From: Halapricum desulfuricans | GTDB taxonomy: Archaea > Halobacteriota > Halobacteria > Halobacteriales > Haloarculaceae | Reading direction: 5' to 3' | Assembly (NCBI RefSeq): GCF_017094525.1 | Contig: NZ_CP064788.1 | Location: forward strand, 62,001-126,000 | Length of the DNA stretch: 64,000 nucleotides | Made by a program: the position numbers and the translations under genes | Notes under the pieces: model-generated | What the model was told of the DNA's origin: nothing | What the model saw: only the letters and a program-made list of their open reading frames with translations | The model's database searches: none | In this document: piece by piece, positions 56,008 to 64,000 of the stretch | How positions within the stretch are numbered: position 1 is the first letter of the stretch | How the letters are laid out: each line of letters opens with the position of its first letter

Positions 56008-57204
56008 ATGGCGGATGGTACGCGGCTAAGCAGATCGAACGGACGAGAACGGAGTACACGTCGCAGGTTTCTGGCGGGGACAAGCGTCGCGGCGGCGGCC
56101 GGCGTCGCCGGCTGTAACGGCCTGCTGGGCTCGAGTGACGAGTCGAACACCGGCCCGGAGACTGTGACGTTCGGGACGCTGACGATTCCGGCCGTGGCCG
56201 AGGTGCTGGTCGCCAAGGATCGGGGCTACTTCGAGGAGCGAGACATCGAACTCGAGGTCGAGCGCATCCAGAGCGCCCAGCGGGCGACGCCACAGCTGGC
56301 CAGCGGCGACCTCGACACGGCGACGGGATCGGTCGGGGCGGGCCTGTTCAACTCGATGGCGCAGGACGTCGAGATCAGCGTCGTCGCCGACCAGACCCAG
56401 TACTGGCGCGGGCAACCCTCCTCGAACAAGGTGTTGATCCGCCCGGAGAAGTACTCCGAGGGGATGACGCTCGCGGACGTCTCGGAGGACTTCACGATCG
56501 CGTTGCACGGCAAGGGGAACGTCGACGCCTACATCTGGGCGCGACTGCTCCAGCGCAATGACATGACCTGGGGCGACGTCCGGACCAGGGAGATCCTCTA
56601 TACGAACATGACGGGCGCGATGTCGGCGGGCGAGATCGACGCCGCCGCCATCCCCGATCCGCTGGGACTGGGGATGGTCAACGAGACGGGCGCAAAGCGG
56701 TTGCTGTACGCTTCGGAGGTCGCCCCGCGGATGCAGATCGGCGTCTACCTGTTCGGCGAGCCGTTCATGCAGGACCGCCCGGAGATCGCGCGCCGGTGGC
56801 TGGAGGCGTACCTGCTCGGCGTCCGCGAATACTACGAACTGGGCGGGTTTCCCAGCGACGAGGTCGCGTCGATCGTCAGCGAGGAGTTCGACCTCCGGAA
56901 GAACCTGATCAAGATGTCGATCCCGTCGCTGCCCCACAAGAACGGACGCCTCAACAGGGAAAGCATCATGAGTCAGCAGGCCTACCATCACTGTCGAGGA
57001 GAGGTCGAAGAGCAGGCCGAGGAATCGGCGATTGTCGACGAATCGCTGCTAGAGGAGGCGCTTGACGACGTTGGCCGACTCGACGATCCCGAACCCGCCG
57101 TCGAGACGATAAACGAGTGGGGACAAACCTCCCCCAAGCCCTACTCGGAACTGGAGACGATCGACGAACCCGAGGGGTTCCCGGCTGACCCGCTGTGTGA
57201 ATGA
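56008..57204 (+). CDS. Tat lipoprotein substrate-binding protein (NMT1/SsuA type)
   Basis: The 398-residue protein starts with a twin-arginine lipoprotein signal: STRRRFLAGTSVAAAAG followed by VAGC, so it is exported folded and anchored by lipid. The binding fold starts FGTLTIPAVAEVLVAKDRGY and continues with EERDIELEVERIQSAQRATP and DIDAAAIPDPLG-like parts. The ligand class (sulfonate, nitrate, thiamine precursor, other small molecule) cannot be told. It ends in a His/Glu-rich and acidic tail. Its stop overlaps the ATPase start (ATGA). Confidence 0.9.
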   Translation: MADGTRLSRSNGRERSTRRRFLAGTSVAAAAGVAGCNGLLGSSDESNTGPETVTFGTLTIPAVAEVLVAKDRGYFEERDIELEVERIQSAQRATPQLASGDLDTATGSVGAGLFNSMAQDVEISVVADQTQYWRGQPSSNKVLIRPEKYSEGMTLADVSEDFTIALHGKGNVDAYIWARLLQRNDMTWGDVRTREILYTNMTGAMSAGEIDAAAIPDPLGLGMVNETGAKRLLYASEVAPRMQIGVYLFGEPFMQDRPEIARRWLEAYLLGVREYYELGGFPSDEVASIVSEEFDLRKNLIKMSIPSLPHKNGRLNRESIMSQQAYHHCRGEVEEQAEESAIVDESLLEEALDDVGRLDDPEPAVETINEWGQTSPKPYSELETIDEPEGFPADPLCE

Positions 57205-58106
57205 GCGACCGATCGATCCGCCCGAGCGCGGCGACAGCCCATCTGAGCGACCAATCCATGGAGCCACCACGAACGTCGACGGACGACGCGGTCGCCGGCA
57301 CCGATACGGAACGTGCCGACAACGAGCGGCCAGTCCGCATCCGCGCGACGGGGATCGAGAAGACCTACACCGGCCGGGACGGCGACGTCCAGGCGCTGTC
57401 GGGGATGGAGCTGGACGTGTACGACAGCGAGTTCTTCTGTCTGCTCGGCCCCTCGGGCTGTGGCAAGTCGACGTTCCTGCGACTGGTCAGCGGCCTGCTC
57501 GAACCCGACGCCGGCGAGATCGAGATCCGGACCGAATCCAACGGCGATCGACCGTCCACCAGCATGGTCTTCCAGGAGAAAGGGATCTTCCCCTGGAAGT
57601 CGGTGCTGGACAACGTCGCGTTCGGCCTGAAGATGCGCGGCGTCGACAGGCAGAAACGCTACGAGATCGCTCGCGAGTATATCGAGAAGGTCAACCTCTC
57701 GGAGTTCGAGAACGCCTATCCCCACCAGCTCTCGGGCGGGATGGCCCAGCGAGTCGGCATCGCTCGCGCGTTCGCCAACGACCCGCAGGTGCTGTTGATG
57801 GACGAACCGTTCGGTGATCTGGACGCCCAGACGAAACGCTACCTCCAGGAGGAGTTGCTCTCGCTGTGGAGCGAGTCCAGAAAGACCGTCGTCTACGTCA
57901 CCCACGACATCGAGGAGGCGATCCAGCTGGGCGATCGACTCGGCGTCATGGGCGCACGTCCCGGTCACGTCAAGGAAATCGTCGACGTCGACCTCGACCG
58001 ACCGCGAACGCGCGGGAACCTCGACATCGCTCGCCTCGAAGAACTACAGACCCGCGTGTGGGACGTGCTGAGCGACGAGGTCCAGCGCACGGTCGAACGA
58101 CGATGA
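57201..58106 (+). CDS. ABC importer ATP-binding protein (SsuB/TauB type)
   Basis: The 301-residue protein has an N-terminal extension of about 45 polar residues, then Walker A GPSGCGKST, Q-loop STSMVFQEKGIFPWKSVLDN, signature LSGGMAQRVGIARAF, Walker B VLLMDEPFGDLDAQTK and switch His in VTHDIEEAIQLGDR. It overlaps the genes on both sides by ATGA. ATG 57258 is a possible later start that would remove part of the extension. Confidence 0.93.
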   Translation: MSDRSIRPSAATAHLSDQSMEPPRTSTDDAVAGTDTERADNERPVRIRATGIEKTYTGRDGDVQALSGMELDVYDSEFFCLLGPSGCGKSTFLRLVSGLLEPDAGEIEIRTESNGDRPSTSMVFQEKGIFPWKSVLDNVAFGLKMRGVDRQKRYEIAREYIEKVNLSEFENAYPHQLSGGMAQRVGIARAFANDPQVLLMDEPFGDLDAQTKRYLQEELLSLWSESRKTVVYVTHDIEEAIQLGDRLGVMGARPGHVKEIVDVDLDRPRTRGNLDIARLEELQTRVWDVLSDEVQRTVERR

Positions 58107-58882
58107 CTCGACTCACCGGCACCCGGATCGTCCGACGGCTCCCGGCGCTGATCGGCCCGTTCGTCGTGCTCGCGCTCGCGTGGGAACTCGCGGCGGGCGT
58201 CATCCTCGATCCTCGGTTTTTCCCGCCCCCCTCCGAGACCCTGCCGCTGGCGGTCGAGCTGTACCTCCACGGTGAGTTCGTCACGCACGCCGCCGCGAGC
58301 GTCCGGCGGATCGTGCTGGCGACGGCGATCGGCGCGAGTGCGGGCATCGCCGTCGGGATCGTCGCCGGCTGGTCCCACCGGGCGCGGCTGCTGGTGAACC
58401 CGCACCTGGCGGTGCTGTACCCGCTCCCGAAGATCGCGCTGTTGCCGGTGATGTTCGCGCTGTTCGGGCTGACCGAGACCGTCCGGATCCTGACGATGGC
58501 GCTGGCGGTGTTCCTGCTGGTCGCGATCAACACGATGGGCGGCGTCCGCTCGATCGAGGACGTCCACGTCGAGGCGGCGCTCGACAACGGCGCTGGCACG
58601 CTCGAGCTCTACCGGGAGGTCATCTTGCCGGGCGCGCGCCCGCAGATCTTCAGCTCGCTCAGCATGGGCTTCAGTGTCGGCTTCGCGCTGCTTGTCGTTA
58701 TCGAGATGCTGGCTGCCGAGTCCGGGCTGGGCTACGTCATCTGGAGCTCCTGGGAGCTGTTCACGATCCCGCGGATGTACGTCGCCGTCTTCTCGATCAA
58801 CGTCCTCGGCGTGCTCTTCGTCCACGGCACCGAGATCGTCGGCGACGTGCTCACGCCCTGGGAAGGAACCTACCAGCCATGA
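58103..58882 (+). CDS. ABC importer permease 2 (SsuC/TauC type)
   Basis: The 259-residue protein has six helices and its EAA loop reads EAALDNGAGTLELYREVILP. It is a diverged paralogue of permease 1. ATG 58103 overlaps the ATPase stop. A 12-codon frame and then the CoxG-like gene follow in the same coupled manner. Confidence 0.9.
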   Translation: MTRLTGTRIVRRLPALIGPFVVLALAWELAAGVILDPRFFPPPSETLPLAVELYLHGEFVTHAAASVRRIVLATAIGASAGIAVGIVAGWSHRARLLVNPHLAVLYPLPKIALLPVMFALFGLTETVRILTMALAVFLLVAINTMGGVRSIEDVHVEAALDNGAGTLELYREVILPGARPQIFSSLSMGFSVGFALLVVIEMLAAESGLGYVIWSSWELFTIPRMYVAVFSINVLGVLFVHGTEIVGDVLTPWEGTYQP

Positions 58883-58917
58883 CGGACGACACCGACGAAC
58901 TGAAGACACAACCATGA
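58879..58917 (+). other. 12-codon frame linking permease 2 and the CoxG-like gene
   Basis: The frame reads MTDDTDELKTQP and stop. Its ATG overlaps the permease stop as ATGA, and its stop overlaps the ATG of the next gene as ATGA. It would let ribosomes step through without release. It may be a coupling device or the former N-terminus of the next gene. Confidence 0.45.
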
Positions 58918-59525
58918 CAGACAACATCGACCAACCGGAGACCGAGGTATCGAGCGCACAGACAGGCGAAGTGAACGAACGGCCGGAGACGAGCGACACA
59001 GGCGACGAGTCGGCGACGGCAGAAACCAGCGCCTCGGAGGTGGCAAGCGAGTCGGACTTCGATGAGGAGGAGGCGCGCCTGGAGTTCTCCGACACCGTCA
59101 CTATCGAGACGGGCAAGGACGATCTCTGGGCGTTTATCTCTCGGGCTGAGAACCTCGCGGAGTGTATCCCGGGCGCGGAATCCGTCGAACGGCTCAGCGA
59201 ACGGCAGTACACCTGCGAGATCACGCGCGGGATCAGCCGCGTGCGAGTCTCGCTGGACGGCGAGTTCGAACTCGTCGAGATGAACGAGCCCGACTGGATC
59301 GTCATGGAGGGCAACGGCTTCGACTCGACGACCGGTAGCGACTTTGACGTCCTCGCCGCCATGGAGATGGACGAACACGACGAGGGCACTAACCTCTCCT
59401 ATTCGGCGGAGCTGTACTACACGGGCGGGGTCGCCCGGCTCGGCGCGCGACTCTTGAGCCGGGTCATCGAAGGCGACATCGAGACGTACTTCCAGAACAT
59501 CAAAGACGAAGTCGAAGCTCAGTAG
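58914..59525 (+). CDS. CoxG/SRPBCC-family protein
   Basis: The 203-residue protein has a 55-residue acidic, disordered N-terminus, then a CoxG-type SRPBCC domain: FSDTVTIETGKDDLWAFISR, NLAECIPGAESVERLSERQY and FQNIKDEVEAQ at the end. CoxG helps aerobic CO dehydrogenase maturation and membrane attachment; other members bind hydrophobic ligands. No Cox/molybdenum hydroxylase gene is in view, so the partner here is unknown. It ends the operon, convergent with the lipoprotein gene 41 bases away. Confidence 0.8.
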   Translation: MTDNIDQPETEVSSAQTGEVNERPETSDTGDESATAETSASEVASESDFDEEEARLEFSDTVTIETGKDDLWAFISRAENLAECIPGAESVERLSERQYTCEITRGISRVRVSLDGEFELVEMNEPDWIVMEGNGFDSTTGSDFDVLAAMEMDEHDEGTNLSYSAELYYTGGVARLGARLLSRVIEGDIETYFQNIKDEVEAQ

Positions 59526-59565
59526 CCGCGGCCGAACGCCGAAAAGCGTCAGAGAGGTCGCCGTC

Positions 59566-60612
59566 CTACGAGCTACCGTCGTCGGAACTCGCGTTCGGGT
59601 TGACGAAGTAGATCGAACCCAGGTAGACGCCGACGTCGTTGAATTCCTCGTCGCCGTTGGTCCCCGAGATCTGCACCTCGTAGGCGTATTCGCCGCTGAG
59701 GTCGTCCGGGATGCTGTCGGCTTTCCAGACGGCGTTCCAGGCGTGGCTTCCCTCCGACCACGAATCGTTGTTCTCGGCACCCCACGCGAGTTCGAGCGTC
59801 GTGTCGATCTCGTCGCTGGGGAAGGTGATCTGTGCGGAATCGACGACCTCGTCGCTCGGGGTCACCATCTCGCCGCTGCTGGCGTGCCAGATGCCGATGT
59901 CGAAGCCGACCGATCCGGTCGAATCGAAGGTGTAATTGGGGTTGCAACTGCTGATGAACTGGCTGTCGCTTCCCGCGTCGCCGAGCGTACTCGTGTGGTA
60001 GGTCTCGGCCGTGACGACGTAGCTGTTGCCCGGATCGTCGTACTCGACGACCTCGAACACGCCCGACGCGATGCCGACGCTGGTGAAGTTACCGTCGTTG
60101 TCAGTGACTTCGACGGTATAGGTCGTCTCGCCGGTCGGCCAGTCGTCGGGGATCTGCTCCCAGACGGGGCCGCTCCACTCTTCGACCGGGTCCTCCTCGG
60201 CGTCACCGCCCCAGGCGAGGTCTTCGGTCGGGCCGCCGTCGATGTTGATCGCGACCGAGATCTCGTCGCTGCCGAGTTGCTCGCCGCTGGGATCGTAGAC
60301 GCCGACCTTGAACACCGGCTCCATCCCGTGGGTGAACGTCCGCGTCCACGAACAGGAGTCGGCGAACCCACCGGCACCGGCGGGATTGTTCCCGGCCGAA
60401 CCGACGAGAATGTCGTCGGTCACGACGTAGTTCTCGGGTTGCGGCTCGGGTGTCTCCGTTTCCGTCGGTTCTTCGGTGTCGGTGTCGTCACCGGGACTCA
60501 ACGCGTTACAGCCCGCCAGTGCGACGGACGCCCAGCCGGCCGCTCCGCCGGCGACGAACTTCCGTCGCGAAACGCCTGTGTCCGATTCAGAATCTGAACG
60601 CTCGGGTGTCAT
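59566..60612 (-). CDS. Tat lipoprotein with two beta repeats
   Basis: The 348-residue protein has a Tat lipoprotein signal, SRRKFVAGGAAGWASVALAG followed by Cys, then a Glu/Thr/Pro linker. Two repeats follow, each starting with YVVT and containing a Ser-Cys (FADSCSWTRTF; FISSCNPNYTF), a VGVYDPSG / IGIWHASSG turn, LAWGG / LAWGAEN and IPDDWP / IPDDLS. I cannot name the domain. ATG 60612 is supported by TATTTATG about 30 bases upstream. It may be a periplasm-side partner of the Fe-S/NrfD genes upstream. Confidence 0.75.
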   Translation of the reverse strand: MTPERSDSESDTGVSRRKFVAGGAAGWASVALAGCNALSPGDDTDTEEPTETETPEPQPENYVVTDDILVGSAGNNPAGAGGFADSCSWTRTFTHGMEPVFKVGVYDPSGEQLGSDEISVAINIDGGPTEDLAWGGDAEEDPVEEWSGPVWEQIPDDWPTGETTYTVEVTDNDGNFTSVGIASGVFEVVEYDDPGNSYVVTAETYHTSTLGDAGSDSQFISSCNPNYTFDSTGSVGFDIGIWHASSGEMVTPSDEVVDSAQITFPSDEIDTTLELAWGAENNDSWSEGSHAWNAVWKADSIPDDLSGEYAYEVQISGTNGDEEFNDVGVYLGSIYFVNPNASSDDGSS

Positions 60613-60795
60613 TACATCAGTTACGTACCTCTCGACTCTCATAAATACCCATCTGGAAACGTACAGGGTTATATAAGTGCCGGGCGTTCAGTCCGGGACA
60701 CGCTGCGGCCGCGCTGGTCGTGCCACGATCGGAACAATCTTCGACACACCGTCGTTCTTCCTCGACCACGGAAAAAGCCGCTCGGGACAGCCCGA

Positions 60796-62025
60796 TCAGT
60801 GCAGCGTTCGGTCGACCTCTTCGAGGCCGCGGTCGTCTTTGGTCGTCGGGCCCGGAACGGCCTCCACCTCGACGTCGGAGGGGTCTTCGCCGACGTAGAT
60901 GACGTTCGGATCGGAAGCGTTCTCGCGAAGCACGAACGTCTCGTCAGGGTACTCATCGAGGTACTCCTTGGGGTCGCCCTCCCCGTCCTCGAGTTCGCCG
61001 ACCTTCTGCTGGAGGTACTGTCGCGGCGCGCTCTCGGGGTCGTTCAGGTCGCCGAACTGGATCGCGTCGACCGGGCAGACATCCTCGCAGGCGGTCGTCG
61101 AGCCGTCCTGTTCGTCGTCGAACTCGCGGTGGGCACAGAACGTGCACTTGCTACAGGAGCCGTCCGGTGGCGTCCCGGAGACCCACCGGCCCTGATCGTC
61201 GTATTTCTCGTCCTCGAACTCGGCGGTGACGTCGTCGAGGATCGGCTCGTAGTCCTCGTTGCTCTCGGGGTCGCCGAGGTAATCGGGCGCGCCGTCGTGG
61301 ACGAAGGCGTTGACGTGGTACGGGCAGGCGACCTCGCAGTAGGCACAGCCCAGACAGGTGTCGTAATCACAGAGGACGCGACCGTTCTCGGTCTTGAACC
61401 GGGAGTTGTTCGGACAGACCTCGATGCAGGGCGCGTCGTCACAGTGCATGCACGGGCGCTGGATCGGATCGCACCCGTCCTCCTCGTTGGGGGCCCCCTC
61501 GTATTCCTTGTCCTCGCGCTGGAACCGGAAGACTTCCTGCCAGAAGTGTCCGTCGGGCGTGTTGTTCTCCTCCTTGCAGCCCTGGACACACCGGAGACAC
61601 TTGATGCAGGTCTCGGTGTCGACGACCATGCCCATCTGGACGTCACCGCCGCTCTGGGCGGCCGCAGTGCCGCTACCGGAGACGAGATCGCCGGCCACGC
61701 TGCTGCCCGCGCCGGCTGTCACCGCCCCCGCCGCGAGCGCGCCCGTCGCCTTGAGCATGTCCCGTCGGGAGGACTTGCTCTCGGTCGGCGGGACGCCCGG
61801 CGTGGGCTCGGTGTCCGCCTGTGCGTCGCCCTGCAGGTCGACGCCGAACTCCTCGCGGACGTCGTCGACGTACTTCTCCTCGAAGGCCGCCCGCGAGAGC
61901 TCGCCGTTCGAGACCCGCCGCGCGTCGCGTGCCATCTGCTTGCCGAGTTCGGTGTCGAACTCGACGTGTGCAAGTCGTTCCTCGGCCCGGTCCTCGATGT
62001 CGTCTAGATCGTAGTTGTCGTTCAT
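60796..62025 (-). CDS. Tat-exported four-cluster [4Fe-4S] electron transfer subunit
   Basis: The 409-residue protein resembles DmsB/NrfC/PsrB-type subunits that pass electrons between a membrane anchor and a catalytic subunit. Four Cys groups are present: CIKCLRCVQGC, CMHCDDAPCIEVCP, CLGCAYCEVACP, and CSKCTFC with CEDVCP. A twin-arginine signal (SSRRDMLKATGALAAGAVTA) sits unusually far in, after about 85 acidic residues. That extension would stay in the cytoplasm or be removed. It ends 5 bases before... upstream lies NrfD on the same strand. No molybdoenzyme subunit is in view. Confidence 0.9.
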   Translation of the reverse strand: MNDNYDLDDIEDRAEERLAHVEFDTELGKQMARDARRVSNGELSRAAFEEKYVDDVREEFGVDLQGDAQADTEPTPGVPPTESKSSRRDMLKATGALAAGAVTAGAGSSVAGDLVSGSGTAAAQSGGDVQMGMVVDTETCIKCLRCVQGCKEENNTPDGHFWQEVFRFQREDKEYEGAPNEEDGCDPIQRPCMHCDDAPCIEVCPNNSRFKTENGRVLCDYDTCLGCAYCEVACPYHVNAFVHDGAPDYLGDPESNEDYEPILDDVTAEFEDEKYDDQGRWVSGTPPDGSCSKCTFCAHREFDDEQDGSTTACEDVCPVDAIQFGDLNDPESAPRQYLQQKVGELEDGEGDPKEYLDEYPDETFVLRENASDPNVIYVGEDPSDVEVEAVPGPTTKDDRGLEEVDRTLH

Positions 62026-62030
62026 GGGAA

Positions 62031-63053
62031 TCACACTCCGAACAGCGGCATGTTCAGCGCCGCGTAGATGATCGTCAGCCGAAGCATCAGTCCGCCGAAG
62101 ATGACGAAGCCGAACTTCGTCGCGTAGCCGGCGGTCGCCAGCCGCTCGAGCCGCGGGTTCTCGTGGAGGTCGTAGCGCCACTCTAAGGCGAGTAGCCCGC
62201 CGGAGATCGCAAGCGGCAACAGCAAGCCGGCAGCGACGACCCCGCCCCAGAAGATCAGGTTCCCCTCCGTCAGGAGGTAGGTCTGGGTCTCGACGGCGGT
62301 CGTGTTGCCGTTGACCAGCGTCGCCAACAGCAGGTAGATGACCACCATCTCGGCGACGATGATCACGTCGTCGGCGACGCTGAACATCGTGACGCCGGTG
62401 TCGGTGACGCCTTTGGTGAGCGTCGTCGCGCCCACCGCGGCGGCGATCCCCATCGAGAGCCCGCTGGCGAGGAACAGCGGCGGGAGCCACGTCGCGTCCC
62501 ACATCGGGACGACCTGCGAGGAGGCGCTGAGCAGCAGCGCCGTGTAGACGATCAGCAGGACGCCCACGAGCGCTCCGAAGGCGTTGAGCCCGCGCCGGAC
62601 GCTCTCGCTCGGCCGGGTCACGTCCGCGATCGTGTCGATCTGCTCGGTGACGCTGGACAGTACATCACCGGGAATCGAGAAGCCCCGGTCGGCCCCGAAC
62701 CCGAGCCACAGCGCCTGCAGGATCGAAAGCATCATGAACAGGACGATCACCCAGATGCCGATGGTCATCCACGAGTCGAAGTTCGTGAACAGCCAGAACA
62801 GCAGGACGTGCTGGGGTTCGCCCAGGTGAAACAGCAGGATCGGGCCGCCGATCGCCAGCGCGACCACTCCCAGAACCATCCCCCAGCGAGCCGTCGCCAG
62901 GTACCCTTCCCGTCGGGACGGATCCCGGACGCTCAGGAAGTCCGCAACCGCGCCGGTGACGTATGCGCCGCCTGCGAGTCCACCCAGGAACAGGTAGACA
63001 CCGATCGAGAGGCTCCAGAACTGGCTGGGCAACAGCGGGCTCACGGCCGTCAT
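62031..63053 (-). CDS. nrfD: NrfD/PsrC-type membrane quinol-interacting subunit
   Basis: The 340-residue protein has about eight or nine helices, beginning SQFWSLSIGVYLFLGGLAGG, the usual NrfD N-terminal motif with a Gly-rich quinone-site helix. Other conserved parts are LFHLGEPQHVLLFWLFTNFD and WDATWLPPLFLASGLSMGIA. It binds menaquinol and feeds electrons to, or takes them from, the Fe-S subunit, whose gene starts 5 bases downstream. The promoter is likely within the AT-rich 63054-63235. Confidence 0.92.
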   Translation of the reverse strand: MTAVSPLLPSQFWSLSIGVYLFLGGLAGGAYVTGAVADFLSVRDPSRREGYLATARWGMVLGVVALAIGGPILLFHLGEPQHVLLFWLFTNFDSWMTIGIWVIVLFMMLSILQALWLGFGADRGFSIPGDVLSSVTEQIDTIADVTRPSESVRRGLNAFGALVGVLLIVYTALLLSASSQVVPMWDATWLPPLFLASGLSMGIAAAVGATTLTKGVTDTGVTMFSVADDVIIVAEMVVIYLLLATLVNGNTTAVETQTYLLTEGNLIFWGGVVAAGLLLPLAISGGLLALEWRYDLHENPRLERLATAGYATKFGFVIFGGLMLRLTIIYAALNMPLFGV

Positions 63054-63235
63054 CGCGATCCCCCTCTTTCCGCTCGGGAATCAGACCACGATACGCCCGC
63101 GTGTGGAATCGCATTCGTCGATTGCGTGTGCCACTTCATACACGTATATCAGGCTCTCCAAGCGATACCAGTGTATATTCATTTTACAGACTTTTATATA
63201 GCCTTCTCCGCAGAAAGTCGGCGCGACGCTGGCTT

Positions 63236-64000
63236 TCAGATCTGGTCGGCTTCGTCTTTGACGCCCGTCGTCAGCTCGAAGTCGTCGCGCGGGTAGCCCA
63301 CGCAGGTCAGGACGTAGCCCTCTTCGAGCTGTTCGTCGCTGAGGTACTGGTTGCCGTCGTGTTCGACCAGTTCCGACCCGTCGCCGTCGACCTTGGAGGT
63401 ACACTGTCCGCAGACGCCGACCTCACACTGTTTGGGCAGCTCCCAGCCCTCGTCCTCGCCGGCCTTGAGGAGCGTCTCGTCGCTGGCGACGTCGATCGTG
63501 TCGCCCTGTTCGACGTAATTGATGGCGTAGCTTTCGACTCCACCGGGCGTGGATGTCTCTTCGGGTGTCGGGGTCGTTTCGCCGGCCATGAACGAATCGA
63601 GTTCGTCCTGCTTGCCGGTGGTGAGCGATAACTCGTCTCGGGGCTCGGCGACGCAGGGGAGTACGTATCCGGCCTGAAACTCCGCTTCGCCCATCTCTCC
63701 GTAGCCGACGTCGCCGTGTTCGACCAGCTCTGTCCCGTCCCCGTCGACTGTCGAGGCGCACTGCCCACAGACACCGACCTGACACTGGTAGGGCATATCG
63801 AGATCCGCGTCGAGGCCAGCGTCGAGCAACGTCTCATCGGTCGGCACGTCGAGCGTCGCTTCCTGAACGACGTACTCGATGCTGAAGCTGTCGGGGCCGC
63901 CAGGTGTCGCCGTTCCGTTCGGCGTCGTGTCGTCTGTCGTCTCTTCGACGGCTGTCGGCCCTCCGGGTCGTGGGCCCGTTTCGCTTCCGTCGCCGAGGAT
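63236..64000 (-). CDS. tandem [2Fe-2S] ferredoxin protein, N-terminus beyond window
   Basis: The frame is open to the window edge (at least 254 codons). It contains two plant-type ferredoxin domains. The first has YQCQVGVCGQC and a later Cys in GYVLPCVAEP; the second has KQCEVGVCGQC and GYVLTCVGYPRDDFEL. Each is preceded by a Thr/Pro/Gly linker ending TPGG...Y. Such linkers suggest an extracytoplasmic, perhaps lipid-anchored, protein, but the N-terminus is not visible. It is upstream of the NrfD gene, separated by 182 bases of AT-rich DNA, and likely works in the same electron chain. Confidence 0.85.
   Translation of the reverse strand: MLGDGSETGPRPGGPTAVEETTDDTTPNGTATPGGPDSFSIEYVVQEATLDVPTDETLLDAGLDADLDMPYQCQVGVCGQCASTVDGDGTELVEHGDVGYGEMGEAEFQAGYVLPCVAEPRDELSLTTGKQDELDSFMAGETTPTPEETSTPGGVESYAINYVEQGDTIDVASDETLLKAGEDEGWELPKQCEVGVCGQCTSKVDGDGSELVEHDGNQYLSDEQLEEGYVLTCVGYPRDDFELTTGVKDEADQI

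Overview
The window is chromosomal DNA from an extremely halophilic archaeon (class Halobacteria). The evidence is the high GC content, acidic proteins rich in Asp and Glu, the archaeal 16S 5' end, TFB, MC1, archaeal IleS and EndA, two divergent TatC genes including the double-length form, and many Tat signal peptides. The bacterial-type GAPDH next to pgk fits Haloarculaceae-like lineages, but I cannot name a genus.

Layout. 1-9.2 kb: cytochrome bd oxidase (cydAB, cydB cut by the left edge), Tsr3, a renalase-like flavoprotein, and an ABC exporter operon with a very large Tat-exported propeller protein. 9.3-16 kb: gap-pgk operon, Hsp20, cupin and ileS, the last carrying in-frame palindromic inserts. 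16-24.6 kb: queuosine-precursor-type transporter, RHH regulator with a palindromic operator, DsbB, TatCt and TatCo, small membrane proteins, HIT hydrolase, TFB, a 30-residue microprotein. 24.6-28.2 kb: an amputated P-type ATPase and a Ski2/Hel308-type helicase.

28.2-35.9 kb is the most unusual part. It holds a secreted VWA-domain polymorphic toxin gene, broken by a frameshift and by insertion of an 80-bp element. Behind it lies an AT-richer array of displaced toxin tips alternating with immunity-like genes, and near-identical copies of the pre-toxin DNA are repeated at cassette boundaries.

35.9-41.4 kb holds housekeeping genes (HAD phosphatase, NucS-N/zinc-ribbon protein, EndA, PyrD, an AbrB-like protein, MC1). 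41.4-47.3 kb is a full rRNA operon (three promoters, 16S, tRNA-Ala, 23S, 5S, terminator). 47.3-53.4 kb: PerM-type permease, flavin reductase, NCS2 permease, zinc-ribbon autoantigen-like protein, two HTH-10 regulators. 53.7-59.5 kb is a tightly coupled operon of a beta-domain protein, a two-permease ABC importer and a CoxG-like protein. Convergent to it (59.6-64 kb) is a respiratory gene set: Tat lipoprotein, Tat-exported four-cluster Fe-S protein, NrfD and a tandem [2Fe-2S] ferredoxin cut by the right edge.

The window also contains three families of 78-80 bp imperfect palindromes, two copies each and always in opposite orientation. Most lie at gene ends; one interrupts the toxin gene. Several proteins here (propeller protein, binding protein, lipoprotein, Fe-S subunit) carry twin-arginine signals, consistent with the Tat genes in the same window.
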